This document shows positions 12,396 through 22,495 of a stretch of 62,000 nt of DNA, one piece after another. Source of the stretch: Adiantum capillus-veneris (taxonomy: Eukaryota; Streptophyta; Polypodiopsida; Polypodiales; Pteridaceae); assembly GCA_014529385.2 (NCBI GenBank), contig CM043967.1, positions 132,486,682-132,548,681 on the forward strand, in the 5' to 3' direction. The notes under the pieces were generated by a model. That model ran no database searches. It was not told the DNA's origin and saw nothing but the letters and a program-made list of their open reading frames with translations. The first letter of the stretch is position 1. Each line of letters starts with the position of its first letter. Position numbers and translations under genes: made by a program.

Positions 12396-13468
12396 TTGAT
12401 GTCACGTGCATCACCCAACACACAAGAGATATGAACCACTCAAGGAAGGGAGGAGTGTCATCACCCACAAAGCATAAAATGCTAAAGACCAGTCTTGAAA
12501 CCAAAACTGAAGACAACCCTAATGACAAGACTGCACATGGTCATGTCAAGGGACAATACGAGCTAGGAAGGGGAAATGTTAGCGGATTGACCAAACAGGT
12601 GCCCACCTGGTTAGACATGTAGCCGGACATACTCAATTTGTTTTTGAGCTAGTGTAGAGATACTCTGTGTAAATCCTGATTACAAAGTAGCAAGTCAATT
12701 CCCTAATATGTAATTCTTTTATGATGATTGTAAAGGTCTGTGTGAGTCGGCCACTGGCCTTTTAGAAATCCCTAGGTATAAAGGTCAATAACTCTAATGT
12801 GAAAGGAGGTTTATCTTTGTAACCAGTTTTTCTAATGATTGGATATTCCATTTTTTATTTTGAAACTTGCATTGTGCTCCTCTCTCTTTGCTCTTTCATT
12901 CAAGAGTAAGCATTGTTAGTTTTGTAGAGATTCTTGACTACGTGTTATTGAGCCTAATCATCAAATTTGAGTGCTTTAATCACTATTTTGTAATGTTTTG
13001 ACCATAGGAGAGTGTTCTTAGACCATAGGGAAACACTTTTGGTATGTTCTCGCTCATTTAGTGGCTTATCTACCTAACTTTGACTCTTATGCCATGTATT
13101 TTTAATGGAGACTTGAACGTACCTGTTCAGGTCATAAATCCAATTCCATAAGTTCTTGGAAATTTATGCCTCTTTCATTGTGTTGGTCTATGGATGCCAC
13201 CATTTTGTCAAGTAGGCTAACAAAATTTGGCTTCTCTTGACTTTGCTATCGTATATTGACGTTGCTTTATGAAACAAGTTCGTCAGCTAAAATCCTTGTG
13301 CTTTGAGTAGTTTCACTGGATTCATCCGTTGTTGGATTTGTTTGTGTTGGGTAGCTTGGCTGAGGTCTCTGACTTAGGCACCCATACTTATTGCATTGCT
13401 TGTTGCTTTGAAGGTCCTTTCTTTTTCCCTTTGTGGTTGTTCTTTCTCTTGGTTGAGTTGTTTGTCTT
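12396..13468. other. No recognised gene; probable flank or 3' part of element B
   Basis: No domain-bearing frame. The sequence follows element B's last readable frame on the minus strand and could include its 3' untranslated region or LTR, but no LTR pair was recognised. Confidence 0.4.
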
Positions 13469-13813
13469 TCATTGATAGCTTTGTTTTCTCTTTGTAGAAC
13501 CTTTTTCTTGAGGTGAATAGATCCAAGTTGTTACTTTAGGCTTTTTGGCCCAAACATTGATGCTTTCAAGAAAGTATCCTTGAGCAATTATTGACTCATT
13601 TGATACTTCCCACCCTATTACATTTTGGTGTTGAGGTTGAACTTGTGCTTGATGTATCAAAATTGGGTCTTTAAGTTTGATGTGCTCTTTGGATACCAAC
13701 ACTTGGTTGCTTCTCTTTGAATTATTTTGGAGGCTTTGATGTGATGGAAACTTTGGTTGATAGACTTTTTGCTTTGGATTCCATTGCATTGTCGATGGAG
13801 TGGCTCTTGACAT
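13469..13813 (-). pseudogene. Tail frame of element B, function unknown
   Basis: A Lys/Gln/Ser-rich frame of 114 codons (WNPKQKVYQPKFP, YFLESINVWAKKP) downstream of the second protease-like region. It has no motif I recognise. From its position it is probably part of the element's polyprotein. Confidence 0.35.
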
Positions 13814-13996
13814 AGAGGCTATGCGAGAAGTTTAATGGAGGCTCGTTGAAGGTAAAGTCGTATTACGAGGTTGATTTTCTTTACTATATACCTTAGCTTT
13901 ACCTTTTTTTGCAATGGTTGGTGATTTCTTCTTCGCATGGAATTGAGAAGCTTCATAGAGTCCTATTGTTCTCGTTGTTGAAGATTTTGGTTGTTG

Positions 13997-14248
13997 TCAA
14001 AAGAAGATATTTCTCCAGCTTTCTGTCAGAACCAGACTCTCTTTGATGTGATGGGAGTTGATTATTTGGAAAGTATCCTTATACTCCCTAGTACTCAACT
14101 TGAGTATAGTTTCTGCCACACCAAAGCTAGAAATCGGCATTTTTGAACTTCTGTACACTATCTCCTCTAGCTTGGTGATTGGCCGCTTTCCCATCGTTAT
14201 CCACATTTCATAAGACATTAGATTCTTTGTTGCTTTTGAATCTATCAC
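13997..14248 (-). pseudogene. Second retropepsin-like region of element B
   Basis: The frame opens VIDSKATKNLMSYEMW (first residue read through the alternative start), which lines up with the D-S-G-A-x-x-N-hydrophobic active-site block of plant retroelement proteases, with Gly replaced by Lys. It ends near LVLTESW, resembling the LL-S-R-S-W segment of the same families. The missing Gly suggests inactivity. The protease assignment is by motif pattern only. Confidence 0.45.
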
Positions 14249-14733
14249 AACTGAACATGTGATTTTAAGTCATGTTTTTCCACATATGATGAATTTGATC
14301 TTGGTAGGAGACAATTGATCTTCTTCCTTATCCTTAAATTTTTCTTGATCTTGTGTTTGTTGAACATTTGACGTTGAACTTGGAAACTTTTCTTTATCTG
14401 CTTTGGGTTGTGCATTTTTTGGAATTGGCTTTCTAAATTAACTTTGGTTGATTCTTCAGGTATGTTGCTGATGGCATATTCTTGTGGATGTTGTGCTTCC
14501 TTTGTTTCCACTTTGACCTCATGCTCCATGGCGTATCCCTCTGTCTCGCCTTTTCTGCTTTCATACTCACAAACTTTGTTAGCTTCCTTCAACACCTTTT
14601 TCATAAATATGGAAGTTATGTCATAGCCACTTGAAAGTTTGTCTTCAGCATTGTTCCCTAAATCGACGCTCCTCAAATCTTGGTATTTGTTCTCATCATT
14701 GTGTGGAAGATCTTGTACAAAAGCTTTGTGCAT
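14245..14733 (-). pseudogene. Charged linker frame of element B
   Basis: A 162-codon Lys/Glu-rich frame between the two protease-like regions (EANKVCEYESRKGETEGY, KKNLRIRKKINCLL). It has no recognisable domain. It overlaps the second protease-like frame by 4 nt in a different phase, so a shift separates them. Confidence 0.35.
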
Positions 14734-15195
14734 TATTCATTTGCAGTTGCTTGTTTGTTCAATCTTAGTTGTTTCCAAAAAAAAATCAGTTTCATTAGAA
14801 GTAGATACCATTAGAAAGGGTCTTCTATCAGTTCCATTTTTGTTTCAAAATGTAGCGTTTCTTACCTTATTTATGGAGACATCAAGAGTGGCCAATATTT
14901 GATCCCATCCAAAGGGTTCAAACAACTCCTATATGAATGGTTCCTTCATGTAGTGCTCGTCTTATACAGCACACTCACAGATACAATCCTCCTTCTTAAC
15001 GCTCTCACATTATGATGCTCCACGCATCCAAATGTGAGCATCCTTCACTAGACAAGCAGGTAATTATGTTCCATCATTCGTAGTTATAGAAAATCCTTCT
15101 ATCAAAGTTTGGTTGACATCCCGATAACTATGGTCCTTGGTGTTCACTTTGATTGTGACCCTTTTGTGCCGCAAATAGAGATGGTGGTCATAGCC

Positions 15196-15840
15196 TCAAT
15201 CTTGAATCATTTTGAGTTGATGCATAAACGGTCTTCCCAAAATAACTTCAAAATTATTGTCTTTTCCAAGATCTACTACTGCAAAGGTATGTTCATATTC
15301 TATCCCACATGAGGAAACTATTACTTGTTCTAGCATTCCCAAGGGTTTTTCCACATACCCATTGGCTAATTGCAACTTCATGCACAATTTTTTGAGAGCT
15401 AGTCTTTCCCATTTCTTCAACATTCCCTTTGTAGCAATGGCTATTCCAGCCTCTCTATCAAGTATGGCTATCATTTTTTCCCTCTTGTACTCGAGTGGTA
15501 AGGTGGTATTTTCTTCCTCTCCTTTCCAATATTCACCCACCTTATTCACTGGAAACGGCAAAGCCTGTGGTTTCTTTGGCAAAATTTCATCCCTGTTGTC
15601 ATCTATGAGTTGGTCGTGTGAAGGGATTTTCAATCCCATCTTTTCTAGGTTTTTGTTCATTTGTCTCCATAGATGTGGTCTGATCTTCAGAATTTCTATA
15701 AGGTTAATGGTGCATCTTATAGGAGAAAAAATCAATTCATGTAAGCTCTTGGCATCTGTCGCCTTTGGTGTGGCTTTCCACGAAGAAGGTACCACTCTAA
15801 TTTCAGATTTTGTTTTGATTCCTCCTATAAAAGATTGCAA
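15196..15840 (-). pseudogene. First retropepsin-like region of element B
   Basis: A 214-codon frame, open throughout, ending LANGYVEKPLGMLEQV, GIEYEHTFAVVDLG, FEVILGRPFMHQLKMIQD. The ANGY...PLG...FxVVDLG...ILGRPFM succession is the C-terminal half of plant gypsy-type proteases. The active-site D-S/T-G block expected upstream is not legible (AGIAIATKG region), so only part of the fold is visible. The N-terminal 120 residues (EKMGLKIPSHDQL, KPQALPFPVNKVGEYW) look like a polyprotein linker. Confidence 0.6.
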
Positions 15841-16364
15841 AGATGTAGAGAGTGTGGTTTGCCCTCTTCAGATGCAATAGACCCAGCATCCCCATATAGA
15901 GATCGTATATCTCTTGGATAGTACTCGTGATCCATGTTGATCTCAAGGATAAGTGCTCATTGTAAGGTAGCACTACTGTCTTTTTGGTTTTTGATTGTCT
16001 CCTATAAGGATTGTGGCCATGGATCTTCTACTTCTAGAATTGGATGCATCTCTAGAGATCTACCCTCATATGTGGTGTTTGCGACAATTCTAGTAGTAAG
16101 TGGCTCCTCTTTGTCTGTTTCCACAGGTTTTATTTTATTATCTAGATTTTGAGTGCAGTTAATGAGTAAATGATCCTTTCCGCATCAGTCATAGAATCCT
16201 TGAATTTTGTCTTTTTCATTTGTGTTGGTTTCCCTATGTGTTCCTGTGTTTTCTTTTCTCATTTCATGCATTACAGGCTCATGAGTTTTTGGACCTCCAA
16301 GCTGTAGTATGGCTCGAGTAGCTTCAACAAGTCTCTTGTATACTTCCATTCTCTTGGTTTCATC

Positions 16365-16691
16365 TTATGGATGCAGATAGTTCAACAGTCTTTGCTGAAA
16401 AGTTTGGTTGTTATTGAGCCTTGCAACATATGCTTGCAATATTGCGTCTAAGTGCTCGTTCACTTTCTCCACCAGGACCAAACCACTTGAGTCAGTCTTG
16501 AACTCTTGCGCTTCCTTTGCATTGTTATTACTTTCTTGCTCATGTTTAAGCAGTTCTTTGGTTTGGTTTAGTTCAATTTCCAAAGCATTTTTCTCCTGCA
16601 ACCTCTTTGCTTTCGTTTTATCCCGTTTGGCTTTCCAAGATTTTCTTCCAATTTTCACCGATATGTTCTTGATTTTTTGTCTAGAACGCAA
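16365..16691 (-). pseudogene. Coiled-coil segment of element B
   Basis: A 108-codon Lys/Glu-rich frame with heptad-like Leu spacing (ALEIELNQTKELLKHEQES) followed by HLDAILQAYVARLNN. A predicted coiled coil after gag would fit a self-assembly role. That is inference. Confidence 0.4.
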
Positions 16692-17037
16692 TATGGGTTC
16701 CTCGGCCGGTTTGTTTTTGGAAGCTTCTTTAGCTTGAGATCAAGTCATCACCTTTAAAGAAATTGTGGGTTCTACCTCAGATCGGCTTGAAAAATGCATC
16801 ACCCCTACAACAATCATTGTTGCTTTCCCCTTGTTGTTTGGGTGTTTTGGACGGTCATGAACCAGGTGTGCAACAACGCATTATAAACAATATTGAAATA
16901 TCTCCACATTTTCTACCCAACAAGGACAATCTATTGGCCAATGATTACCTCCACACTCCTACTTGTTGTGTAGCTAGTGGTATGGCCAATGGTTGTTCTT
17001 GCCTGGCAAGAATGGCCTTTGAACCATACTCTTGACG

Positions 17038-17727
17038 TGCTGGTTGAGTGTAGTTGACTACTACTCTATCGTCATTCAGAAGAGGTGGTTGTTGCTCTAG
17101 CATATGTTGCAGTTTAGGCTTAGGGTTACATCATGATTATCCCCTCCACAAGTCTCACACCTCCTCAATTGAAGTTGTCATACATTCAAGTTCTGATTGT
17201 AGCCCTGGTTTATTCTTCCAATCACCTCCTTGACCACTTGATTAATGCTCAGTTCACCAAGAGTTTGAAGTTTGAACCTCTAGCTCGGTTTCTCTTGATT
17301 GGCTATGAACATGAGCTTATTTGCATCCATGGAGTACTGATTTCTTATGGGTTGTGGCACACGCGTTGGTTGAGTGTAGTTGACTACTACTCTGTTGTGA
17401 TTCATCATTCAAAAGAGGTGGATTCTGCTCTAGCATACGTTGGAGTTTAGGCTTAGGGTTACATCATGGAGTGGGATGATCCCCTCCACAAGTCTCACAC
17501 CTCCTCCATTGAGGTTGTCATACATTCAAGTTCTGATTGTAACCTTGCTTTACTCTTCTAGATAATCACCTCCTTGACCACTTAATTAATGCTTGGTTCA
17601 GCATCAGGAGTTTGAACCTCTAGCTCGGTTCAGCATGTTCTGATTGTAGCCTTTGTTTATTCTTCTAATCACCTCCTCGACCACTTGATCAATGCTCGGT
17701 TCATCACGACTTTGAACCTCTAGCTTG
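17038..17727. repeat. Tandem duplication, unit about 330 bp, about 2.3 copies, in element B
   Basis: Copy 1 (about 17038-17367) and copy 2 (about 17368-17635) share TGGTTGAGTGTAGTTGACTA, the AGAAGAGGTGG block, TTTAGGCTTAGGGTTACATC, CCACAAGTCTCACACCTCCT and GACCACTT(G/A)ATTAATGCT, in the same order. A third partial copy (17636-17727) repeats only the GTTCTGATTGTAGCC...GAACCTCTAGCT part. It lies just downstream of the gag frame of element B. Confidence 0.85.
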
Positions 17728-18364
17728 GTTGTGGATTTTCTCACCAAATATGAGGCACTACTAGTCGCGTTTTCTACCTCAATTGTTACCTCTCCGTAGG
17801 CCCTGCAATTGTCAACGAGATAAATAACTGCTCTAGTCACTTGCTCAAACGTCGTGCACCCTTTCAAATGTAGGTTTTTTTTTAGAGTTTTGTTCCTCAA
17901 GCCCTCGATGAAGATAATTGATAGCCTCTCATCTTGTGGTAGCTCTCGTGTTGGACATTTCTCTATGTATTGTTTGAAGCAAAGCAATGCTTCCTTCACT
18001 CTCTCATTCTTGAGTCTATTTGAAAGCATAGATTTGTGACACCATGTTGTGCTTGATTCCCCTTTTCAAGAAATCCTCTACAAATTTGTGTAAGAGTTGT
18101 GCTATGTTGGAAAATTCATCTATGTTCAGTGGTTGGAACCAAGTCAAGGTTGCTCCTTCCACCAATGTCAACCCAAATCCCTCATACTGAGTATGGGAAT
18201 TCACAAGTTTTTCAGCTCTCACAACTTGTTTGAATAGTGATACATGAGCATATGGATCTGGTGACCACCTATACTTTGTCTTGACACATTGAACCACTTG
18301 ATATGGTCTTAGTCATTGTGGTCCAATCACCAATCTTACCAATTTGTGGTATCTTGGTGCAAAG
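17604..18364 (-). pseudogene. Gag of element B, part after the G insertion
   Basis: The frame at 18016-18297 holds WSPDPYAHVSLFKQVVRAEK and ATLTWFQPLNIDEFSNIAQL, the capsid-type (Retrotrans_gag) pattern. A one-base shift near 18020 leads to 17604-18029: LKNERVKEALLCFKQYIEKC, DERLSIIFIEGLRNKTLKKN, FEQVTRAVIYLVDNC. This is the usual second half of a plant gypsy gag. No CCHC knuckle was found after it. Confidence 0.7.
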
Positions 18365-18368
18365 ACGT
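18365..18368. repeat. Left target-site duplication of element G (ACGT)
   Basis: ACGT directly precedes the TGTGAAGG LTR end at 18369. The same four bases follow the other LTR at 22492-22495. Four bases is at the low end for LTR elements, and ACGT is palindromic, so some chance remains. Confidence 0.7.
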
Positions 18369-19382
18369 TGTGAAGGATTTGGGGGTGGCCTCTATAACAC
18401 CTCCATACTCACAATATATATGAAGAAAAGTAAAGTATCTCTCACAAGAGGATAGGATCCAATCTCCACTCACAAACACACTCACCCTTGCATGCACAAA
18501 ACCCCGCCTACACTCGACTAGCTTCCCTCTATACTGTCATAGCCCTAGCTATGATCAATTGCAGTCAAGGAAACAAAAAAGGCACTAAATTTTGGAAAAA
18601 AAACCAATGAAAACCAAGAAAAATCTCTGCACTTTTGTTCATAAACACCATACCCTCACACCATCTCAGCAGCCCTTGCATATGTAGGAAGGGGCTCCAA
18701 AATAGCTCCCAACCATGCACACAAACCCATCAAAAACCATGCCAATCTTGAGTTATACAAAAATTCATGATGCTCAGCCAAAAAACTCAGAAAAAAACAT
18801 GGAAAACATGGGGAAACAACCTCCCATTCACAACAATAACAAGGGGCTTTCACTGCCAAACCTGAGTAGCAGGCACACGCGTACAAGAGAGCTCGCTTCA
18901 CGCAGCTTCCATCACCAAAAAGAGAGAAGAGTGGTGAAAGTGCAGAGGTCACTACCCATTTTCATGGCCTTCTTGATGAGAGACACACTCTCCAATCAAG
19001 GCTCCAGGCCCTCGCACACACACACGGGCACCTCCACTACACAACCCCCACGCACCACCACAGACTGCAGCAAGAGAGGCTCTCTTCTTCACAGCTGAAA
19101 ACTCCCACTCACTCACAACCCCAAGCTGATAAAAACTCAGTTTTTGCTCATATTTTTAAATCACTAACTCACACTTTGAAGTCTCGACACTTCTATGTAC
19201 AAAAACAGCAAAACTATGTACCCCGCACAACTGGCACGCATGCGTAGAGACAGCTGGCACACACCACCTTTGTACACTTTGTACAAGCATGCTTTATTTA
19301 CATCCAAGAGGAGTAAGAGCATCAAAAAACATCTCGCAAATACTTTGGGGTGGTCCTCACCATTTCACCAAAACACGTCACA
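18369..19382 (-). repeat. 3' LTR of element G
   Basis: It matches 21477-22491 end to end. It contains 98-codon minus and 127-codon plus frames that are also open in the other LTR, but these show no known domain. Confidence 0.93.
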
Positions 19383-19395
19383 TATTGCCCCCCAA
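19383..19395 (-). promoter_or_regulatory. Polypurine tract of element G
   Basis: The minus strand reads TTGGGGGGCAATA directly before the 3' LTR start TGTGACG, the position expected for the plus-strand primer tract. Confidence 0.7.
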
Positions 19396-19463
19396 CAAGC
19401 ATGAAACACTTTCAAGTGTTTCATGTGCATACTTTCACATCATTGTAAACATTCTCCTATTTT

Positions 19464-21059
19464 TCATGCCATAAAAGACCCAAAATATAAGATGAGAGCT
19501 AAAACTAACATAGATTCTCTTACCATCCACCTCCATGTTGCATCCAATAAACATATGCATAACATAGTAGGAGCTTCTCCCACCGAAGCAAAATCCCATA
19601 TGCTATTGACACAAGACATTTGTCTTTTCCCTCTATCATACACATAATTTTGCATTGAATCCAAGCCAAAAATTTCATGCTTCAACTCATACAAATCACT
19701 GTTTTCAAATATATCCATCAAAGCCTCTACATTCTCAACCATAATTTGTCTAGTCAAGACATTCAAAGTGTCCTTGCATGCGAAACCACAAAAGAGCACT
19801 TTCTCTTGCCTATCACAATTAAGACCATAAGGCATGCCATCATCCAGCTTGGCAATCATATCAAAGCCACTAGCACAAAGCATATGACCATCCATATCAT
19901 CAAGATTTTCAAAGCAAAGACCCTCTTTCATTAGCCTCAAAACTTCCTCTAATATTCTCTCGTGGTTGACATTAGAGCTTCCAACAACAAGTAGCTCACC
20001 AAGCAAGTCACTAACAGATATACCATCATCAAGGACCACATCATCATGCAAAAATTTAGGCTGAAAATCAACATTCAAAGCATCCAAGTCATTACGTTTA
20101 AGCTCAACATGGGACTCCATAGAACCTTGTGCAACACAACCGTCCACATGATCGACAACCATATGCATATCATCAAACATGTCATAAGTGGAAACAAAGT
20201 CTTGGATATCAGCCACCTCATCCTCACGAATGGCTTCTTTGGTGACATTAAATGAATCCATATTGACCTCATTAACATCCAAGTGATAATCCAAATCACC
20301 AAAAGCATTTACATCATCATTGGCAGCCATAGGCAACTCATCAAGCAACCCAGGAGTAGAGGCATAGTCTTCATCATCAACCACAAGAGTAGCATGAGAT
20401 TCTTGTAGACCATGAAACTCAACCACATCAGCATCCTCATACTCAAGAGTAGAGTCTATACAACCCTCATCACATACATCATCCATTATAGATGCTCCCA
20501 CAACTTTGTATACCAAAGCATTTTCATCAAATAAGCCATATGTAGACACATAATCTCCATCCACATCAACATCACTCTTAACCATGGGATTCAAACCATT
20601 TTTCAAAGCAAAAAAATCAGCATCTCCAACATCAAGAGAAGAATCCATAGAATTGTTTATGACTACATCATAAGCATTCACCACATGTATGTCATTTTCT
20701 TCCACGTGATCACATGCTGCTACATTTGCATGCTTTGTTTCCTCCTCATCAATAGAAAGTGGCTTCTCAAGTTCATGACCATTTTCAACAACCTTATACA
20801 GTAAATCAACCAAGTGCAGATCCTCTATCTTCGGTGGCGCATCCAAACCTACCATAAGCCTTATCTTCCTCTCTTTGTTGTAGGCAACCTGTAGTGCTTC
20901 TTTCATGATTTTTGGATTCTTCAATTCCACATGTGAACGCAAGGTAGGTTTCAACTTGCTTATCAACATTTTCAACCTCTCAAATTTCATGTGTGTACCA
21001 TGTAACTCTTTCACTGACATCACATTAGCAACTTCACACACTTTTCCCATTGCATCCAT
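19464..21059 (-). CDS. Gag C-part fused to a long acidic repeat protein (element G)
   Basis: An open frame of 531 codons with no stop. Residues 1-75 continue gag: LKPTLRSHVELKNPKIMKEA and LQVAYNKERK resemble the capsid C-terminal region of plant gypsy gags. The rest is strongly acidic and not recognised. Residues 137-358 hold about four imperfect units of 45-65 residues. Each starts with a S-M/I-D/E-S motif (137, 200, 266, 313), and most contain a D-Y/F-x-S-T-x-x-x-x-D-E/D motif (DYVSTYGLFDE at 169, DYASTPGLLDE at 231, DFVSTYDMFDD at 287, weaker at 344). The C-terminus has Cys- and hydrophobic-rich segments (VLFCGFACKD, LCICLLDATWRWM). The frame overlaps the gag start frame in another phase, so gag and this part need a frameshift to be joined. 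Long openness in a gag-only element suggests recent selection or recent insertion. No function is assigned. Confidence 0.7.
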   Translation of the reverse strand: MDAMGKVCEVANVMSVKELHGTHMKFERLKMLISKLKPTLRSHVELKNPKIMKEALQVAYNKERKIRLMVGLDAPPKIEDLHLVDLLYKVVENGHELEKPLSIDEEETKHANVAACDHVEENDIHVVNAYDVVINNSMDSSLDVGDADFFALKNGLNPMVKSDVDVDGDYVSTYGLFDENALVYKVVGASIMDDVCDEGCIDSTLEYEDADVVEFHGLQESHATLVVDDEDYASTPGLLDELPMAANDDVNAFGDLDYHLDVNEVNMDSFNVTKEAIREDEVADIQDFVSTYDMFDDMHMVVDHVDGCVAQGSMESHVELKRNDLDALNVDFQPKFLHDDVVLDDGISVSDLLGELLVVGSSNVNHERILEEVLRLMKEGLCFENLDDMDGHMLCASGFDMIAKLDDGMPYGLNCDRQEKVLFCGFACKDTLNVLTRQIMVENVEALMDIFENSDLYELKHEIFGLDSMQNYVYDRGKRQMSCVNSIWDFASVGEAPTMLCICLLDATWRWMVRESMLVLALILYFGSFMA

Positions 21060-21382
21060 ACATCATTGAACCTCTTCCAAAAGCAAGAAACAAACTCATC
21101 TTCGTGCATAGATAAGCTCTTCGCCCTTGACCAAGCTTTATTTGGAGTTGGCATCACTACATATCTTTGAAGAAATAATGCTTCCAAGAAAAACCAACAA
21201 CTCTTATTTTCATCATTCAAGTTCTTATACCACACATAAGCATCACCTTCAAGCAAGAGAGGAAACATACGCAACCATTCTGCTTCACAATCATTTCCTG
21301 TCAGTAAACATTGCAATTGTACCTATCTCAAGAACCTTCTCGGGTCCTTATCATCTTCACCTGTAAAACTTGGAGAACTCAT
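21020..21382 (-). pseudogene. Gag N-part of element G (one in-frame TAG)
   Basis: The ATG at 21382 opens MSSPSFTGEDDKDPRRFLR, then TAG, then continues in phase with LRMFPLLLEGDAYVWYKNL and FFLEALFLQRYVVMP. This is the plant gypsy gag capsid pattern (hydrophobic-G-x-A-x-x-W-Y). It ends in a region overlapping the 531-codon frame (21020-21059), where FWKRFNDVW shifts phase into MDAMGKVCEV. The stop and shift may be damage in this copy, or the shift could be a recoding site. Other copies would tell. Confidence 0.75.
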
Positions 21383-21454
21383 GAAAACAACTTACAAATA
21401 GAAGGTTGAGGTTGACTCCAGGGAAAGTCTAAACTGGAGAGCCAAAATAGATCC

Positions 21455-21476
21455 TCAGAAAGGGGGCACCAAAACA
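21455..21476 (-). promoter_or_regulatory. Putative primer-binding site of element G
   Basis: Directly inside the 5' LTR the minus strand reads TGTTTTGGTGCCCCCTTTCT and then GAGGATC. TGGTGCC...GAGGATC resembles the tRNA-Asp-type PBS (TGGCGCC...GGGGATC) of many plant gypsy elements, with mismatches. The tRNA is uncertain. Confidence 0.45.
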
Positions 21477-22491
21477 TGTGAAGGATTTGGGGGTGGCCTC
21501 TATAACACCTCCATACTCACAAGATATATGAATAAAAGTAAAGTAGCTCTCACAAGAGGATAGGATCCAATCTTCACTCACAAACACACTCACCCTTGCA
21601 TGCACAAAACCCCGCCTACACTCGACTAGCTTCCCTCTATACTGTCATAGACCTAGCTATGATCAATTGCAGTCAAGGAAACAAAAAAGGCACTAAATTT
21701 TTGAAAAAAAAACCAATGAAAACCAAGGAAAATATCTGCACTTTTGTTCATAAACACCATACCCTCACACCATCTCAGCAGCCCTTGCATATGTAGCAAG
21801 GGGCTCCAAAATCGCTCCCAACCATGTACACAAACCCATCAAAAACCATGCCAATCCTGAGTTATACAAAAACTCATGATGCTCAGCCAAAAAACTCAGA
21901 AAAAAGCATGGAAAACATGGGGAAACAACCTCCCATTCACAACAATAACAAGGGGCTTTCACTGCCAAACCTGAGTAGCAGGCACACGCGTACAAGAGAG
22001 CTCGCTTCACGCAGCTTCCATCACCAAAAAGAGAGAAGAGTGGTGAAAGTGCAGAGGTCACCACCCATGTTCATGGCCTTCTTGATGAGAGACACACTCT
22101 CCAATCAAGGCTCCAGGCCCTCGCACACACACACGGGCACCTCCACTACACAACCCCCACGCACCACCGCAGACTGCAGCAAGAGAGGCTTTCTTCTTCA
22201 CAGCTGAAAACTCCCACTCACTCACGACCCCAAGCTGATAAAAACTCAGTTTTTGCTCATATTTTTAAATCACTAACTTACACTTTGAAGTCTCGACACT
22301 TCTATGTACAAAAACAGCAAAACTATGTACGCCGCACAACTGGCACGCATGCGTAGAGACAGCTGGCACACACCACCTTTGTACACTTTGTACAAGCATG
22401 CTTTATTTACATCCAAGAGGAGTAAGAGCATCAAAAAACATCTCGCAAAGACTTTGGGGTGGTCCGCACCATTTCACCAAAACACGTCACA
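21477..22491 (-). repeat. 5' LTR of element G
   Basis: The partner of 18369-19382. It ends CGTCACA on the plus strand and is followed by ACGT. By orientation it drives minus-strand transcription of the internal gag. No TATA box is claimed. Confidence 0.93.
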
Positions 22492-22495
22492 ACGT

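Larger units (their letters stand above)
18369..22491 (-). mobile_element. Element G: complete gag-only LTR retrotransposon with acidic ORF
   Basis: Two LTRs of about 1014 bp (18369-19382 and 21477-22491) bracket 2.09 kb of internal DNA. By eye the LTRs differ at about 24 positions (about 97.6 percent identity), so this is the youngest datable insertion here. Both LTRs run TGTGAAGG to CGTCACA. Internal parts on the minus strand are a PBS-like site, gag (21382-21020), one long acidic frame (21059-19464) and a purine tract. There is no protease, RT or integrase, so it must be moved by another element's enzymes (inference). It sits inside the gag of element B. Confidence 0.9.

Noticed and set aside
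15257-15880. A 207-codon plus-strand frame
   Set aside because: It is the antisense shadow of the protease-like frame of element B, which has recognisable motifs. The plus frame has none.
18656-19098. Frames of 98 and 127 codons, open in both LTRs of element G
   Set aside because: The LTRs are recent copies of each other, so shared openness is expected. No domain recognised. Kept only as a note in the LTR entry.
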